From assembly GCA_910586315.1 (NCBI GenBank), contig CAJUIP010000019.1, forward strand, positions 1-64,000: a stretch of 64,000 bases of DNA, given 5' to 3'. How positions within the stretch are numbered: position 1 is the stretch's first letter; each line of letters begins with the position of its first letter. The DNA comes from an uncultured Lachnospiraceae bacterium. Lineage in GTDB: Bacteria; Bacillota; Clostridia; Lachnospirales; Lachnospiraceae. Positions 43,140-51,868 of this stretch are shown piece after piece. The notes under the pieces are model-generated. The model had not been told where the DNA came from and ran no database searches. It was given only the letters and a program-made list of their open reading frames with translations. The translations under genes and the position numbers were made by a program.

Positions 43140-43673
43140 TTATTGGCCGGGAGCCAGCAGCTTTCCCAGCCGCTCAGTCAAAATTCCGCCCAGAATTCCG
43201 ATCAGGGCGCCGGCCGCGCATCCGGCCAGAAGAAGAGCCGGAAGATAGTAATAAAGTCCCGGGGTTTCCACAATGACTGCCGCAAAAGTGAGCTGGCCGA
43301 TGTTGTGAAAAACTCCTCCTAAAATACTGATTCCCACAGGGGAGAACAGACGGTATTTTTTTGCGGCCGCCATCACAAGAAGACTTAAAAAGCTTCCGGA
43401 AAGTCCGTATACCATGCTGTACGGATTTCCAAAAGTGAGTCCCACAAGCACCACCCTCAAAAGCGTCACGCAGACGGTTCCGGGGATTCCTACCAGATAA
43501 AGTCCTGTAATCGTCACCAAGTTGGCAAGCCCCGCCTTCGCACCAGGGACAGGAATGGGAAGGGGAATCAAAGACTCCACGAAGCTCATAACCATGGCCA
43601 GTGCAATTAAAATACCATATGACGCAGCCTGTCTTGCCGCGTTTTTTCCTTTCATGCCCGTTTCTCTCTTCAT
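43140..43673 (-). CDS. Gx transporter family membrane protein
   Basis: The 177-residue protein has about six hydrophobic segments and the block FVESLIPLPIPVPGAKAGLA typical of Gx transporter proteins (formerly heptaprenyl diphosphate synthase component I). It resembles ECF-type substrate-binding components, and its substrate is unknown. Often the gene is next to a NusG-domain II protein or ApbE, and here apbE is divergent. AAAAGGAAAGC precedes the ATG. The 207 bases between the two hold inverted repeats. Confidence 0.85.
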   Translation of the reverse strand: MKRETGMKGKNAARQAASYGILIALAMVMSFVESLIPLPIPVPGAKAGLANLVTITGLYLVGIPGTVCVTLLRVVLVGLTFGNPYSMVYGLSGSFLSLLVMAAAKKYRLFSPVGISILGGVFHNIGQLTFAAVIVETPGLYYYLPALLLAGCAAGALIGILGGILTERLGKLLAPGQ

Positions 43674-43738
43674 GCTTTCCTTTTCTTGACTTTAAAGACC
43701 CTGTCTGCTAAAATGAGCCGGTAAAGTTACTGTTCTCA

Positions 43739-43848
43739 CCATGGCGGACTACTATTCTAAGCCGCCATGGGTCAGTATCATTTGTACTGGAGCCAAAACA
43801 TATCCCCCATTGCCGCAGGCAATTTTAAATGGGCATCGAGCCAGTACA
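43739..43848. other. nested inverted repeats between the Gx and apbE genes
   Basis: Two structures lie here. CCATGGCGG (43739-43747) pairs with CCGCCATGG (43762-43770). TGTACTGG (43783-43790) pairs with CCAGTACA (43841-43848), and inside its 50-base loop CCCAT/ATGGG and TGCC-GCA-GGCA stack as a smaller stem. Either a structured leader of apbE or regulator sites is possible. No known riboswitch was recognised. Confidence 0.4.
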
Positions 43849-43880
43849 CGAATAAATCCATAGAGAAAGACTGATATATC

Positions 43881-44900
43881 ATGAACAAGCAAACCCGGGG
43901 CCGCCTGTACATTATGGGAATCTTATTTTTAGGCGGCATATCAATCCTCTGTGCTTCCTTCACCAGAAAAAACTCCGCGGATCCCATTCACAAAAGCAGC
44001 TTTCTTTTAAACACCTTTGTGGACATAACCCTCTATGACACGGATGACACTGCTATTTTAGACCATGCCATGGACATTTGTAAAGACTATGAAGCCCGTT
44101 TCAGCAGGACCATGGAAACCAGCGAAATTTATAAGCTGAACCACCGGGCCCCTGGTGAAACCGTCTTCCCTCTGTCGGAGGAAACGGCTGATCTTCTTTC
44201 TGAGGCCCTCCGCTATTGTGAGCTTTCGGACGGCGCCTTTGATATCACCATAGAGCCATTAAGCTCCCTGTGGGATTTTTCCGGCGAAAAAAATCAAATC
44301 CCTGATCCGGAGAAAATATCCCGGGCCATTCAGAAAGTGGACTATAAAAATATCCGGCTGGAGGGGAACACTTTGACCTTCCTGTCCCCTGACACCGCCC
44401 TGGATTTAGGCTCCATCGCCAAGGGCTTCATCGCCGACAAAATCAAAGACTACCTGATAAAAGCCGGAGTGAAAAGCGCCATCATCAATCTTGGGGGAAA
44501 CGTTTTGTGCGTGGGCAGGCGCCCCGACGGCTCTCCCTTTCAGATAGGACTGCAAAAGCCCTTTGCAGAGCGCGCGGAAGTGGCGGAAATCCTGACTGTA
44601 ACCGACCTGTCCGTGGTTACGTCCGGTGTTTACGAAAGAAATTTTATCATAGACGGGAAAAATTACCATCACCTCTTAAATCCTCAAACGGGATATCCCT
44701 ATGAAAACGGCCTGGTTTCCGTCACCATCCTGTCTTCCTCCTCCTCCCAGGGCGACGGCCTCTCCACGGTCTGTTTTTCCCTGGGGTTAGAGCGGGGCAT
44801 GGAGCTTATTAATTCCATGGAAGGTGTTTATGCCTGCTTCATTGACGAAAATTATAATCTCTACTATTCCGATGGAATGGAAGACTTCATCCAAAAATAG
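43881..44900 (+). CDS. apbE: FAD:protein FMN transferase (ApbE)
   Basis: The 339-residue exported protein has one N-terminal hydrophobic segment (about 9-26). It shows FLLNTFVDITLYD, the FAD-binding SDGAFDITIEPLSSLWDF, ALDLGSIAKGFIADK and the late DGKNYHHLLNPQTGYP with metal ligands. ApbE attaches FMN to threonine in RnfG, NqrC and extracellular flavoproteins. A canonical lipobox is missing (ILC instead of x-G-C), so it may stay anchored by its segment. The ribosome-binding site is weak (AGAAAGA). Confidence 0.93.
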   Translation: MNKQTRGRLYIMGILFLGGISILCASFTRKNSADPIHKSSFLLNTFVDITLYDTDDTAILDHAMDICKDYEARFSRTMETSEIYKLNHRAPGETVFPLSEETADLLSEALRYCELSDGAFDITIEPLSSLWDFSGEKNQIPDPEKISRAIQKVDYKNIRLEGNTLTFLSPDTALDLGSIAKGFIADKIKDYLIKAGVKSAIINLGGNVLCVGRRPDGSPFQIGLQKPFAERAEVAEILTVTDLSVVTSGVYERNFIIDGKNYHHLLNPQTGYPYENGLVSVTILSSSSSQGDGLSTVCFSLGLERGMELINSMEGVYACFIDENYNLYYSDGMEDFIQK

Positions 44901-44901
44901 C

Positions 44902-44941
44902 CCGCCGGCCATATCCATTTTCCGGTATGTCCGGCGGGGGT
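44902..44941. terminator. bidirectional terminator
   Basis: The arms CCCGCCGGCCATAT and GTATGTCCGGCGGG form a long stem between the ends of apbE and the HD gene. It is near the ends of both convergent genes. Confidence 0.6.
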
Positions 44942-44956
44942 ACCCGCTTTTATAAC

Positions 44957-45559
44957 TTATGCCTCAAGTCCCATGGCTTCCATTTCGGTTCTTAGAGAGT
45001 CCTCGCAGGAACGCATGGCGAGAATCGTCATTTCCATTAATTTCGGAAGCTCCCATCCAAGTTTTTCCGCGCCCAGAGTAATGATATCCCTGGAACAGCC
45101 CGCGGCGAACCGTTTATCCTTAAATTTTTTCTTTAAACTGGATACTTCCATATCTTTCGTACTTTTGGACGGGCGCATTTTGGCCGCTGCCCAGATTAAG
45201 CCTGTCAGCTCGTCTGCGGCATAAAGGACCTTTTCCATCTCATGATCGGGACTTGCGGTCACAGCCTCATGATGCCCATAGCCATGGCTACACACCGCGT
45301 GAATCACTTCTTCCTCCGCTCCGCCTTCCTTCAAAAGCCTCGGAGCCACCAGGCAGTGCTCATCCGGATATTCCTCAAAGTCGATATCATGAAGAATTCC
45401 GCAGATTTCCCAAAAATCTGCATCTTCTCCGTAGCCCAGCTCGTTGGCATACCATTTTAATACACCGCCTACCGTCAATCCATGAAGCACATGGAACGGT
45501 TCCTTGTTATGCTCTCTCAAAAGCGCAATGGCTTTTTCTCTTGTAAGTGCTGTCTGCAT
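44957..45559 (-). CDS. HD-domain phosphohydrolase-like protein
   Basis: The 200-residue protein has the HD signature HVLHGLTVGGVLKWYAN, GILHDIDFEEYPDEH and the third histidine region SHGYGHHEA, so a metal-dependent phosphohydrolase is likely. It belongs to the short HDIG subfamily without other domains. The substrate (nucleotide or cyclic nucleotide) is unknown. It is upstream of the convergent end of apbE and is probably co-transcribed with the D,D-carboxypeptidase, whose stop is 28 bases upstream. Confidence 0.9.
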   Translation of the reverse strand: MQTALTREKAIALLREHNKEPFHVLHGLTVGGVLKWYANELGYGEDADFWEICGILHDIDFEEYPDEHCLVAPRLLKEGGAEEEVIHAVCSHGYGHHEAVTASPDHEMEKVLYAADELTGLIWAAAKMRPSKSTKDMEVSSLKKKFKDKRFAAGCSRDIITLGAEKLGWELPKLMEMTILAMRSCEDSLRTEMEAMGLEA

Positions 45560-45586
45560 GTCACATACCTCCTCGTTTGTTTCCGC

Positions 45587-46807
45587 CTACTCTGGATTAT
45601 AACAGAAGAAAAACCTGTTTAAAAGAGTTTTTGCACAAAAATCCAGATTCCATTTTCGGACCTTCCTGGTAGTCTTTATGGGGAAGCTGGCAATCAAATC
45701 ATCTCCCACATAATAGTCCACCTGTCCTGCCGCCATGCCGGGCTCCACCGGCGCTTTCAGAGCCTTTGCCACTTTCTTTTTTATTGTCACGGTATCGTCC
45801 TTTTTCATCAGGATCTTCAAAGACAGCTCATCCGGATATTCTACCGAAAGCCCCGTATCCTCCTCAATCCCATCCAGGACCGGAAGATCGGGAAGCTCTA
45901 TCTTTTCTTTCAGGACTTCGTAATAATCAAAGGTTTCATTCCCATAGGAAATCAGCTTTCTCATATCCTGCCACTTATACGTTTTATGGGGCGGCCAGCC
46001 GCATCCTAAAAGAGCGGCGATAAAGGTCTTCTCTCCTTTCCGCACAGCTCCCACATAACAGTATCCGGCTCCGTTAGTGAACCCCGTCTTACCGGATAAT
46101 GCACCTTCCATGGTAGTCAGAAGCGCATTGTGGTTGATGCAGGAAAAGGAACGCGTTCCTTCCACATTGGAAAATGTATGGGACGGAGCCCTGGTGATTT
46201 CTAAAAAATCTTCCTTTTTGGGGGACAAAAACATGCAGTAGCGCATAATCAGGGCCAGCTCCTTTGCCGTGGTAGAGTGGATTTTCTCTCCTTCCTCTTC
46301 CTTCGCGTCCAGGCCGTTGGGAGTGATAAAGAAGGTGTCTGTACAGCCGATATCCCTGGCCTTCTGGTTCATCATATCCGCAAAGGCTTCCCGGGAGCCC
46401 GCCACATGCTCGGCGATGGCCACGGCCGAATCGTTGTGGGACTCCAGCATCAGGGAATACAGAAGATCCTTTAAGCGATAGGTCTCCCCCTCCCGGATGC
46501 CAAGCTGGACATCAGGCATGGACGCTGCATAGGAAGAAACGGTAACGCCATCCTCCGGCGAAGCATATTCCAGGGCCAGAATGCAGGTCATAATTTTCGT
46601 AGTGCTGGCCATAGGATGAATCTGATCCTCATTTTTTCCAAAAAGGACTCTTCCGGTTTCCGCATCCATAAGCACTGCCGCCTGGGCCATAAGGTTTGGC
46701 TCCTCAGAATCTGTCCCGGCCCATGAAACCATAAACCTCCCCAGCACTATCCACACACTTAAGGCCGCCGCCCTCCAGATCATTTTTCTTCTATTTCCTG
46801 TTCCCAT
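45587..46807 (-). CDS. D-alanyl-D-alanine carboxypeptidase (DacF/PBP5 type)
   Basis: The catalytic motifs of low-molecular-weight penicillin-binding proteins are present: SxxK in MASTTKIMT, SxN in SHNDSAVAIAEH and KTG in LSGKTGFTNGAG. A C-terminal beta domain and a short tail follow. MGTGNRRKMIWRAAALSVW gives a good signal peptide, which favours the ATG at 46807 over 46825. The enzyme trims the terminal D-Ala of peptidoglycan, and DacF relatives act in sporulation. The last segment lacks an obvious amphipathic anchor. Confidence 0.93.
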   Translation of the reverse strand: MGTGNRRKMIWRAAALSVWIVLGRFMVSWAGTDSEEPNLMAQAAVLMDAETGRVLFGKNEDQIHPMASTTKIMTCILALEYASPEDGVTVSSYAASMPDVQLGIREGETYRLKDLLYSLMLESHNDSAVAIAEHVAGSREAFADMMNQKARDIGCTDTFFITPNGLDAKEEEGEKIHSTTAKELALIMRYCMFLSPKKEDFLEITRAPSHTFSNVEGTRSFSCINHNALLTTMEGALSGKTGFTNGAGYCYVGAVRKGEKTFIAALLGCGWPPHKTYKWQDMRKLISYGNETFDYYEVLKEKIELPDLPVLDGIEEDTGLSVEYPDELSLKILMKKDDTVTIKKKVAKALKAPVEPGMAAGQVDYYVGDDLIASFPIKTTRKVRKWNLDFCAKTLLNRFFFCYNPE

Positions 46808-46940
46808 TCTGAAACTTCCGCACACATTTTGTTACAAATATATGCTGTTCCATTTCTTTCTTGCCAGCTTTCTGAACCTGCGGGGAAATTCCCTTTATAA
46901 ACTGCTGCATCTCTTTTTGTTTCGTTTGTCTCGCTTCCCT

Positions 46941-48560
46941 CTATCCTCTTCGCAGTCCTTTCGGGTAGTGGTTCTTTAGCATTCCCCGGTCAGCCTTTCC
47001 AAAGCCCAGGGAATATCCACCACAGGTCACCAAAACCCATCCCTTTAAATCTTTTTTGCAGGGAAGGGATTCCCCTCTTAAATATTTTTCCGCCAGCTCT
47101 CCGGTACCGATTTCCAGGGTCCTTAAGGCCTGGTCCTTTTTTAAAAACAGCGCCAGCGCATGGGACGGCTCCATCCGCCCCTTCTTTAACGTTCCCAGAT
47201 GAAGCCCGGCGCGCAAGATCTTAAGGCCGGAAAGCTCCGGCATTTCCTCCGGCATCAGATACAGATTGTCACCAAACGTCACAAACCGCCGCCCCTCCAT
47301 AAGCTCCTCTGTGCAGGAGAGATTCTCTGCAAAAAAATCCTCAAATTCTTCCAGCCCCGCCGATTCCTTTTTTCCCTTATTTCTTGCTCTTCCCTTGTCT
47401 CCTGCTCTTCCTTTCTCTTCTGGTTTTCTCCTTTTCCTTGCTTCTTCCCATTCTCTTGCTTCTGCCTGTTTCCTTACTTCTGCCTGTTCTCTTGCTTCTG
47501 CCCGCTCTCTCGCTTCTGCCTGTTCTCCCGCTTCTGCCTGTTCTCCCGCTTCTGCCTGTTCTCTTACCTCCGCTCTTTCTCCTATTCTTTCCTCTTCCCC
47601 GTTTTCTTCCCGCATATTTTCTTCTTCCGGACACCCGCTCTTTACGAACAGAGCCACGAAATGGCCTTCCCCTCTGGTATGGTGAGGCCATACCCTGACA
47701 GTCTTTCTCACCGCCTCTTCCCCTTCGGCCCATTCCGGCCTGCCCTCTGAAAAAAATTCCGCACAGGGGATACGCTTTAAATGGAATTCCGGGTGTCTGT
47801 TTAAAAACCGAACAACCGTCCCTTCGTTTTCTTCCGGGGAAAAAGTGCAGGTAGAATACACCATGCGGCCTCCGGGCCTCACCATAACCGAAGCACAGTC
47901 CAGAATTTCATCCTGTCTGCGGGCACAGAGAACCACATGGTCCGGACTCCACTCACTCCTGGCGTTTTCATCCTTCCGGAACATTCCCTCCCCGGAGCAG
48001 GGGGCATCCACCACAATTCCGTCAAAAAAACCAGAAAACACAGGCGCCAGTCCTGCCGGTTCCATATTCGTTACCACCGCGTTCGCGATTCCCATGCGTT
48101 CCACATTCCGGGAAAGAATTTTCGCCCTGCCCCCATGGATTTCATTGCAGACCAAAAGGCCCTTCTGCCCCATTTTTCCTGCAAGATGTGTGCTTTTTCC
48201 TCCCGGGGCCGCACAGAGATCGAGAATTTTCTCTCCAGGCTTCGGATTTAAAGCCTCCGCGCATATCTGCGCGCTGGGCTCCTGAATATAGTACAGCCCC
48301 GCCTCATGAAAGGGATGTTTTCCCGGTCCCATGGCCTCCTCATAATAATACCCCTCTTCACTCCAGGGAATTTTCTCAAGACCGCTTAAGAATTCCGGCA
48401 GCTCTCCCGATACCTTGAAAGGATTGATTCGCAGCCCATACGTCCGCTCTCTGTCATAACTTTCAAAAAACTCTTTTGCTTCTTCGCCCAGCAGGCCGCG
48501 CATTTTTTTTATAAACGCTTCCGGCAGTCCTTTCATGCCTGTATTTTCCTCGTTTTTCAT
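46941..48560 (-). CDS. RsmF-like rRNA cytosine methyltransferase with tandem-repeat linker
   Basis: Class I SAM-dependent methyltransferase of the RsmB/NOP family. The N-terminal part has LDLCAAPGGKSTHLAGKM (SAM binding), DAPCSGEGMFRKD (PC cysteine) and YSTCTFSPEENEG (catalytic TC cysteine), then a linker of eight 6-residue repeats of type A-E-A-R-E-Q (encoded by an 18-base tandem repeat, about 47450-47600), and a C-terminal FAU/PUA-like RNA-binding domain. The start at 48560 is preferred to 48638, which lies in a repeat element. The methylated position in rRNA cannot be told. Confidence 0.9.
   Translation of the reverse strand: MKNEENTGMKGLPEAFIKKMRGLLGEEAKEFFESYDRERTYGLRINPFKVSGELPEFLSGLEKIPWSEEGYYYEEAMGPGKHPFHEAGLYYIQEPSAQICAEALNPKPGEKILDLCAAPGGKSTHLAGKMGQKGLLVCNEIHGGRAKILSRNVERMGIANAVVTNMEPAGLAPVFSGFFDGIVVDAPCSGEGMFRKDENARSEWSPDHVVLCARRQDEILDCASVMVRPGGRMVYSTCTFSPEENEGTVVRFLNRHPEFHLKRIPCAEFFSEGRPEWAEGEEAVRKTVRVWPHHTRGEGHFVALFVKSGCPEEENMREENGEEERIGERAEVREQAEAGEQAEAGEQAEARERAEAREQAEVRKQAEAREWEEARKRRKPEEKGRAGDKGRARNKGKKESAGLEEFEDFFAENLSCTEELMEGRRFVTFGDNLYLMPEEMPELSGLKILRAGLHLGTLKKGRMEPSHALALFLKKDQALRTLEIGTGELAEKYLRGESLPCKKDLKGWVLVTCGGYSLGFGKADRGMLKNHYPKGLRRG
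47449..47595. repeat. 18-bp tandem repeat inside the RsmF-like gene
   Basis: Approximately eight units of an 18-base sequence such as CTCTTGCTTCTGCCTGTT encode A-E-A-R-E-Q on the minus strand. Units differ by a few bases, and the frame is kept. Copy number may vary between strains. Boundaries are approximate. Confidence 0.7.
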
Positions 48561-48595
48561 TGTATCGTTTCCCGCCTTTCGCATACCATAACACC

Positions 48596-48757
48596 AGAGC
48601 GTGTCTGAAAATACATTCCCATCCTCTGCACGCCCCACTATGCGGGAAATTTGACCCTCATTCGGTCAACGTAGCCCACTACGCCTCCCTCATTCGGACC
48701 AAATTTCCCACAAACTGTGACGCACATCTGACGGAAAGCAATTTTCAGACATGCTCT
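48596..48757 (+). repeat. MITE-like 162-bp element, copy 1
   Basis: The ends AGAGCGTGTCTGAAAAT and ATTTTCAGACATGCTCT form terminal inverted repeats. The interior has further inverted segments (for example GCGTAG / CTACGC). The sequence is nearly the reverse complement of the copy at 50905-51066, and both are exactly 162 bases. The element encodes no protein; a spurious frame runs through it. It lies just before the ribosome-binding site of the next gene. Confidence 0.8.
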
Positions 48758-48769
48758 AGGAGGCGACAT

Positions 48770-49354
48770 ATGATAACATTATTTTCCTGGTTTCTCATTC
48801 CCTGCGTCACCGTTCTCGCGGCAGGCGGCACAGGTTATCTCACATCAAATTTTTCTGTGACGGCAAGTCTGGCTCCGGGAAGTTACCTGCTGATCACATG
48901 GGCCATCCTGACCGGGGGATTCTTTCATTTTCTCATAACCCGCATCATCGGTCATGTCGGCCGCCTTCTTGCTGTCGGAAAAGAACCACGCATGACCGAT
49001 CTTGCCGTTTTTCTTTTAATGTTCTCCGTTTTTCTTCCCTACTCTCCGGAAAAACATCCCGGCGTCTCAGCTCTTCATGTGATGGCCGCATTCACAGCTA
49101 CCGTGCTCTTTTATGTGGTTATCACCATTCTGGACTTAAAGCTCTATTTCCAGTATCCGGATCAGTTCTCCTTCCTGACCGGACTTTTGGCCGTTGCCGC
49201 CGCCGGGACCTTCAGTCTTCTGATTCTGGCAGATTTTCTCATTTCCAGCGCCCTGGAAATCTTTTTGACGGTTTTTGCAAGTCTCTGGCTGGATACCTTT
49301 TACAGAAAGGTACGGCGCCTTTCAAATAAACTATCGGCCAAAGAGGGTGTCTAA
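48770..49354 (+). CDS. membrane protein of unknown function
   Basis: The 194-residue protein has five or six hydrophobic segments and is basic at the end (FYRKVRRLSNKLSAKEG). I do not recognise a family. The true start is ATG 48770 with AGGAGG ahead; the frame can be extended upstream through the MITE-like element but that extension is not plausible. Its last 24 bases overlap the end of the convergent HerA-like gene. Element copies lie on both sides of the two genes. Confidence 0.7.
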   Translation: MITLFSWFLIPCVTVLAAGGTGYLTSNFSVTASLAPGSYLLITWAILTGGFFHFLITRIIGHVGRLLAVGKEPRMTDLAVFLLMFSVFLPYSPEKHPGVSALHVMAAFTATVLFYVVITILDLKLYFQYPDQFSFLTGLLAVAAAGTFSLLILADFLISSALEIFLTVFASLWLDTFYRKVRRLSNKLSAKEGV

Positions 49355-50875
49355 CAATCCGCGGCCCAGAGCGGCCCCCACGTTTCCTCCCAGACGTTTT
49401 CCAAAGGAACCTCCCACCTTTTTTCCAAGCTCATTTCCAAGTTCTCTCCCGATGGTACCGGAAGCGGTTCTGGCCACCCGCCCGATGGCCGCCGTCTGCT
49501 TCTTCCGGGCTCTTTCTTTCTTTTTCTCCTCTTCTTTTCTGGCCTGCGTCTGTTCCTTTTCCTCTTCCCTTAAGTTTTGTTCTTCAATATTTTTTCTCTG
49601 CAAAAATTCATAGGCGGAATCTCTGTCTACCATCTCTCCATAACGCACGGACAATGGGCTTTCCTCTATTTTCCGTTTTCTGAGACTGTCCTCAATGGAG
49701 CCCATTTTACTTTGCGGCGGCAGAATATTCCCCCTTTCCACCATGGACGGACGGCCCTCCTCATCCAGGAAGGAAATCAACGCCTCGCCGATTCCAAGAT
49801 TTGTAATGGCCTCCAGGGTATCAAAGGCCGGATTCGGCCGGAAGGATTCGGCCGCTGCCTTCACCTTTTTCTGCTCCGCGGGAGTATAGGCGTGAAGGGC
49901 ATGCTGTACCTTATTTCCAAGCTGGGCCAGTACATCGTTAGGAATATCGGACGGATTCTGTGTGATAAAATAAATTCCCACGCCCTTGGACCGGATTAAC
50001 TTCACCACCTGCTCAATTTTCTGCAAAAGAGCCTTGGGCGCATGTTCAAAGAGCAAGTGAGCCTCATCAAAAAAGAACACCATTTTGGGTTTTTCGAGGT
50101 CGCCGGCTTCCGGCAGCGTCTCGAAAAGCTCCGACAGCATCCAGAGCATGAACGTAGAATACATCACCGGAGTGCTGATTAAGCTCTGGCAGTCTAAAAT
50201 ATTGATGGTCCCTCTGCCGCTCATATCTGTGGAAAACCAGTCTCGGATATTTAAGGCCGGCTCCCCGAAGAACTGATCGCCGCCTGCATCCTCCAGCGCC
50301 ACCACAGCTCTTGTAATGGCCCCCAGACTCTGCTTGCTCATATTTCCATATTGAGCCGAGTATTCCTTGCTGTTCTCATATACATACTGGAGCATGGCGC
50401 GAAGGTCTTTCGTATCAATCAAAAGCAGTCCGTCATCGTCTGCAATCTTAAAGACCACCCGCAGGATATCGCTCTGAGTTGGATTTAAGTCCATCAGCCT
50501 GGCAAGCAGTGTGGGTCCCATTTCGCTGATTGTGGTCCGCAGGGGGATTCCTGACTTTCCGAAAATATCCCAGAAGCAGACCGGATAGGAACAGAAGGAA
50601 AAACCGGACTCCAGAAGTCCGAACTGTTCCATCCGCTTCTTCATGTCCCCGGTTTCTGTTCCCGACTCGCACATTCCCGCCAGATCACCCTTTACGTCAG
50701 CCAAAAATACAGGAACTCCGCAGTCGCTGAAAGACTCCGCCATAACCTTTAACGTAATTGTCTTTCCGGTGCCTGTAGCTCCCGCGATAAGTCCGTGACG
50801 ATTTGCCATCCGGGGCAGCACGGAAATTTTTTTGTTCCCTGCAAGCGCCATCCAGATTTCATTGTTTCTATACAT
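49331..50875 (-). CDS. HerA-like helicase/ATPase (DUF853 family)
   Basis: The 514-residue ATPase shows Walker A (GATGTGKTITLKV), Walker B (KPKMVFFFDEAHLLFEH) and RSKGVGIYFITQNPSDIP (sensor region), which fit DUF853 members of the HerA/FtsK superfamily. A coiled, Lys/Glu-rich region (about 440-475) and a Gly-rich tail follow. It probably moves DNA or protein; many members are of unknown role. The start at 50875 follows AGGGGGA by 8 bases; an in-frame codon at 50893 has no such site. Its end overlaps the opposite gene by 24 bases. Confidence 0.9.
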   Translation of the reverse strand: MYRNNEIWMALAGNKKISVLPRMANRHGLIAGATGTGKTITLKVMAESFSDCGVPVFLADVKGDLAGMCESGTETGDMKKRMEQFGLLESGFSFCSYPVCFWDIFGKSGIPLRTTISEMGPTLLARLMDLNPTQSDILRVVFKIADDDGLLLIDTKDLRAMLQYVYENSKEYSAQYGNMSKQSLGAITRAVVALEDAGGDQFFGEPALNIRDWFSTDMSGRGTINILDCQSLISTPVMYSTFMLWMLSELFETLPEAGDLEKPKMVFFFDEAHLLFEHAPKALLQKIEQVVKLIRSKGVGIYFITQNPSDIPNDVLAQLGNKVQHALHAYTPAEQKKVKAAAESFRPNPAFDTLEAITNLGIGEALISFLDEEGRPSMVERGNILPPQSKMGSIEDSLRKRKIEESPLSVRYGEMVDRDSAYEFLQRKNIEEQNLREEEKEQTQARKEEEKKKERARKKQTAAIGRVARTASGTIGRELGNELGKKVGGSFGKRLGGNVGAALGRGLLDTLFGR

Positions 50876-50904
50876 AACCAATCCCCCTGTCAACTTTTTT
50901 CCCT

Positions 50905-51066
50905 AGAGCGTGTTTGAAAATTGCTTTCCGTCAGATGTGCATCACAGTTTGTGGGAAATTTGGCTCGAATGAGGGAGGCGTAGTGGGCTACGTTGACCGA
51001 ATGAGAGCCCAATTTCCCGCAAAGTGGGGCGTACAGATGGCGGGAATGAATTTTCAAACACGCTCT
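50905..51066 (-). repeat. MITE-like 162-bp element, copy 2 (inverted)
   Basis: The ends CTAGAGCGTGTTTGAAAAT and GAATTTTCAAACACGCTCTAG form near-perfect terminal inverted repeats. Relative to the copy at 48596-48757 it is in the opposite orientation. It lies 29 bases upstream of the HerA-like start. The gap 50894-51265 (372 bases) holds only this element and the terminator at 51175-51208. Confidence 0.85.
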
Positions 51067-51174
51067 AGATTCCGCCCTTATTATATACGGAATTATCACA
51101 AATCACAAGTAAAAAAGCTCCGTGGCGCCCCCTCTCGTGAACTGTAACATTTCCGCAGACAATTTATGAACAAA

Positions 51175-51208
51175 AGAGCGCGGAAACCTCCAGGGGCATC
51201 CACGCTCT
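51175..51208 (-). terminator. terminator of the DUF6465 gene
   Basis: AGAGCGTGGA and its near-complement TCCGCGCTCT form a stem and TTTTG follows on the minus strand, 58 bases after the stop codon. Confidence 0.6.
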
Positions 51209-51265
51209 CTCCTTACCTTTTTGAAATGAAATTGTAACTACTCAGCCCTGCAGCTTCCTGCCCGC

Positions 51266-51673
51266 TTACAACTCGATCTTGTACTCGGCGGAGCCCTCGC
51301 CGTTTACAGCGTAATAGGCAGTGTTCTCCTCCGGCTTTACGTAAATATCAAGAGTCTTAATGTCCGAGACCTTATTTCCAAGGGCTTCATATGCCTTCGT
51401 AACAGCCTCTGTCAGATCTTTCTCTGAAAACTCTTTTCCGGCAAACTGTACATAAACAGCGCCCTTTACAGGTTTTTCAGGCTTTACGGTTCTTTTTGCC
51501 GGAGCCTTTGTCTCCTTAAGGGGCGCATCAGGCTTTTTCACTCTTGTTTCCGTCTTCTTAACTGCAGTTTTTCCTTTGGAAGTCTTTGCTGCTTCTTTCT
51601 TATCAGCATCCGGTGCTAAAGCAGCAGTTTTTGTCTCAACAGCATCAGCAGCGGTCTTCTTTGTGCCTGCCAT
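51266..51673 (-). CDS. DUF6465 family protein
   Basis: The first 75 of 135 residues are low-complexity, rich in Lys, Ala, Thr and Pro, like a histone tail. The C-terminal 60 residues form the conserved DUF6465 domain (VYVQFAGKEFSEKDLTEAVT, VSDIKTLDIYVKPEENTAYY). The function is unknown; the basic tail suggests binding to nucleic acid or polymer. It stands alone with its own terminator. TAAGGAGGATAAATT-type spacing precedes the ATG. Confidence 0.85.
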   Translation of the reverse strand: MAGTKKTAADAVETKTAALAPDADKKEAAKTSKGKTAVKKTETRVKKPDAPLKETKAPAKRTVKPEKPVKGAVYVQFAGKEFSEKDLTEAVTKAYEALGNKVSDIKTLDIYVKPEENTAYYAVNGEGSAEYKIEL

Positions 51674-51868
51674 AATTTATCCTCCTAAAAAATCGTTTCC
51701 AACTCCTGTTAAATTCTCTGCTGTCCATATCCTATGTAATCCTGGTGTCTTTTTCATTTGTTGAGGAAATTATAAGCCTTTGAACAGATTTTGTCAATAA
51801 AGCCGCATACTTTCCACGTTTTCCACAATTTTCAGGAGATTTCTTTTCAATTCTTGTAACAGTTAAGG

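Noticed and set aside
46786..46915. Minus-strand frame of about 39 codons (MQQFIKGISPQVQKAGKK) before the carboxypeptidase
   Set aside because: Poorly placed AAAAAGAG only and overlap with the carboxypeptidase start; probably untranslated leader.
47199..47750. 183-codon plus-strand frame opposite the RsmF-like gene
   Set aside because: Low-complexity Phe/Cys/Ser product is the complement of the 18-base repeats and charged coding region.
48560..48769. Upstream extension of the membrane-protein frame through the repeat element
   Set aside because: The extension reads the MITE-like element; AGGAGG and ATG lie at 48770, after the element.
48596..51066. Composite transposon made from the two 162-base copies
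   Set aside because: No transposase lies between them; the enclosed genes are a membrane protein and an ATPase of a common family. Kept only as a possible inversion unit.
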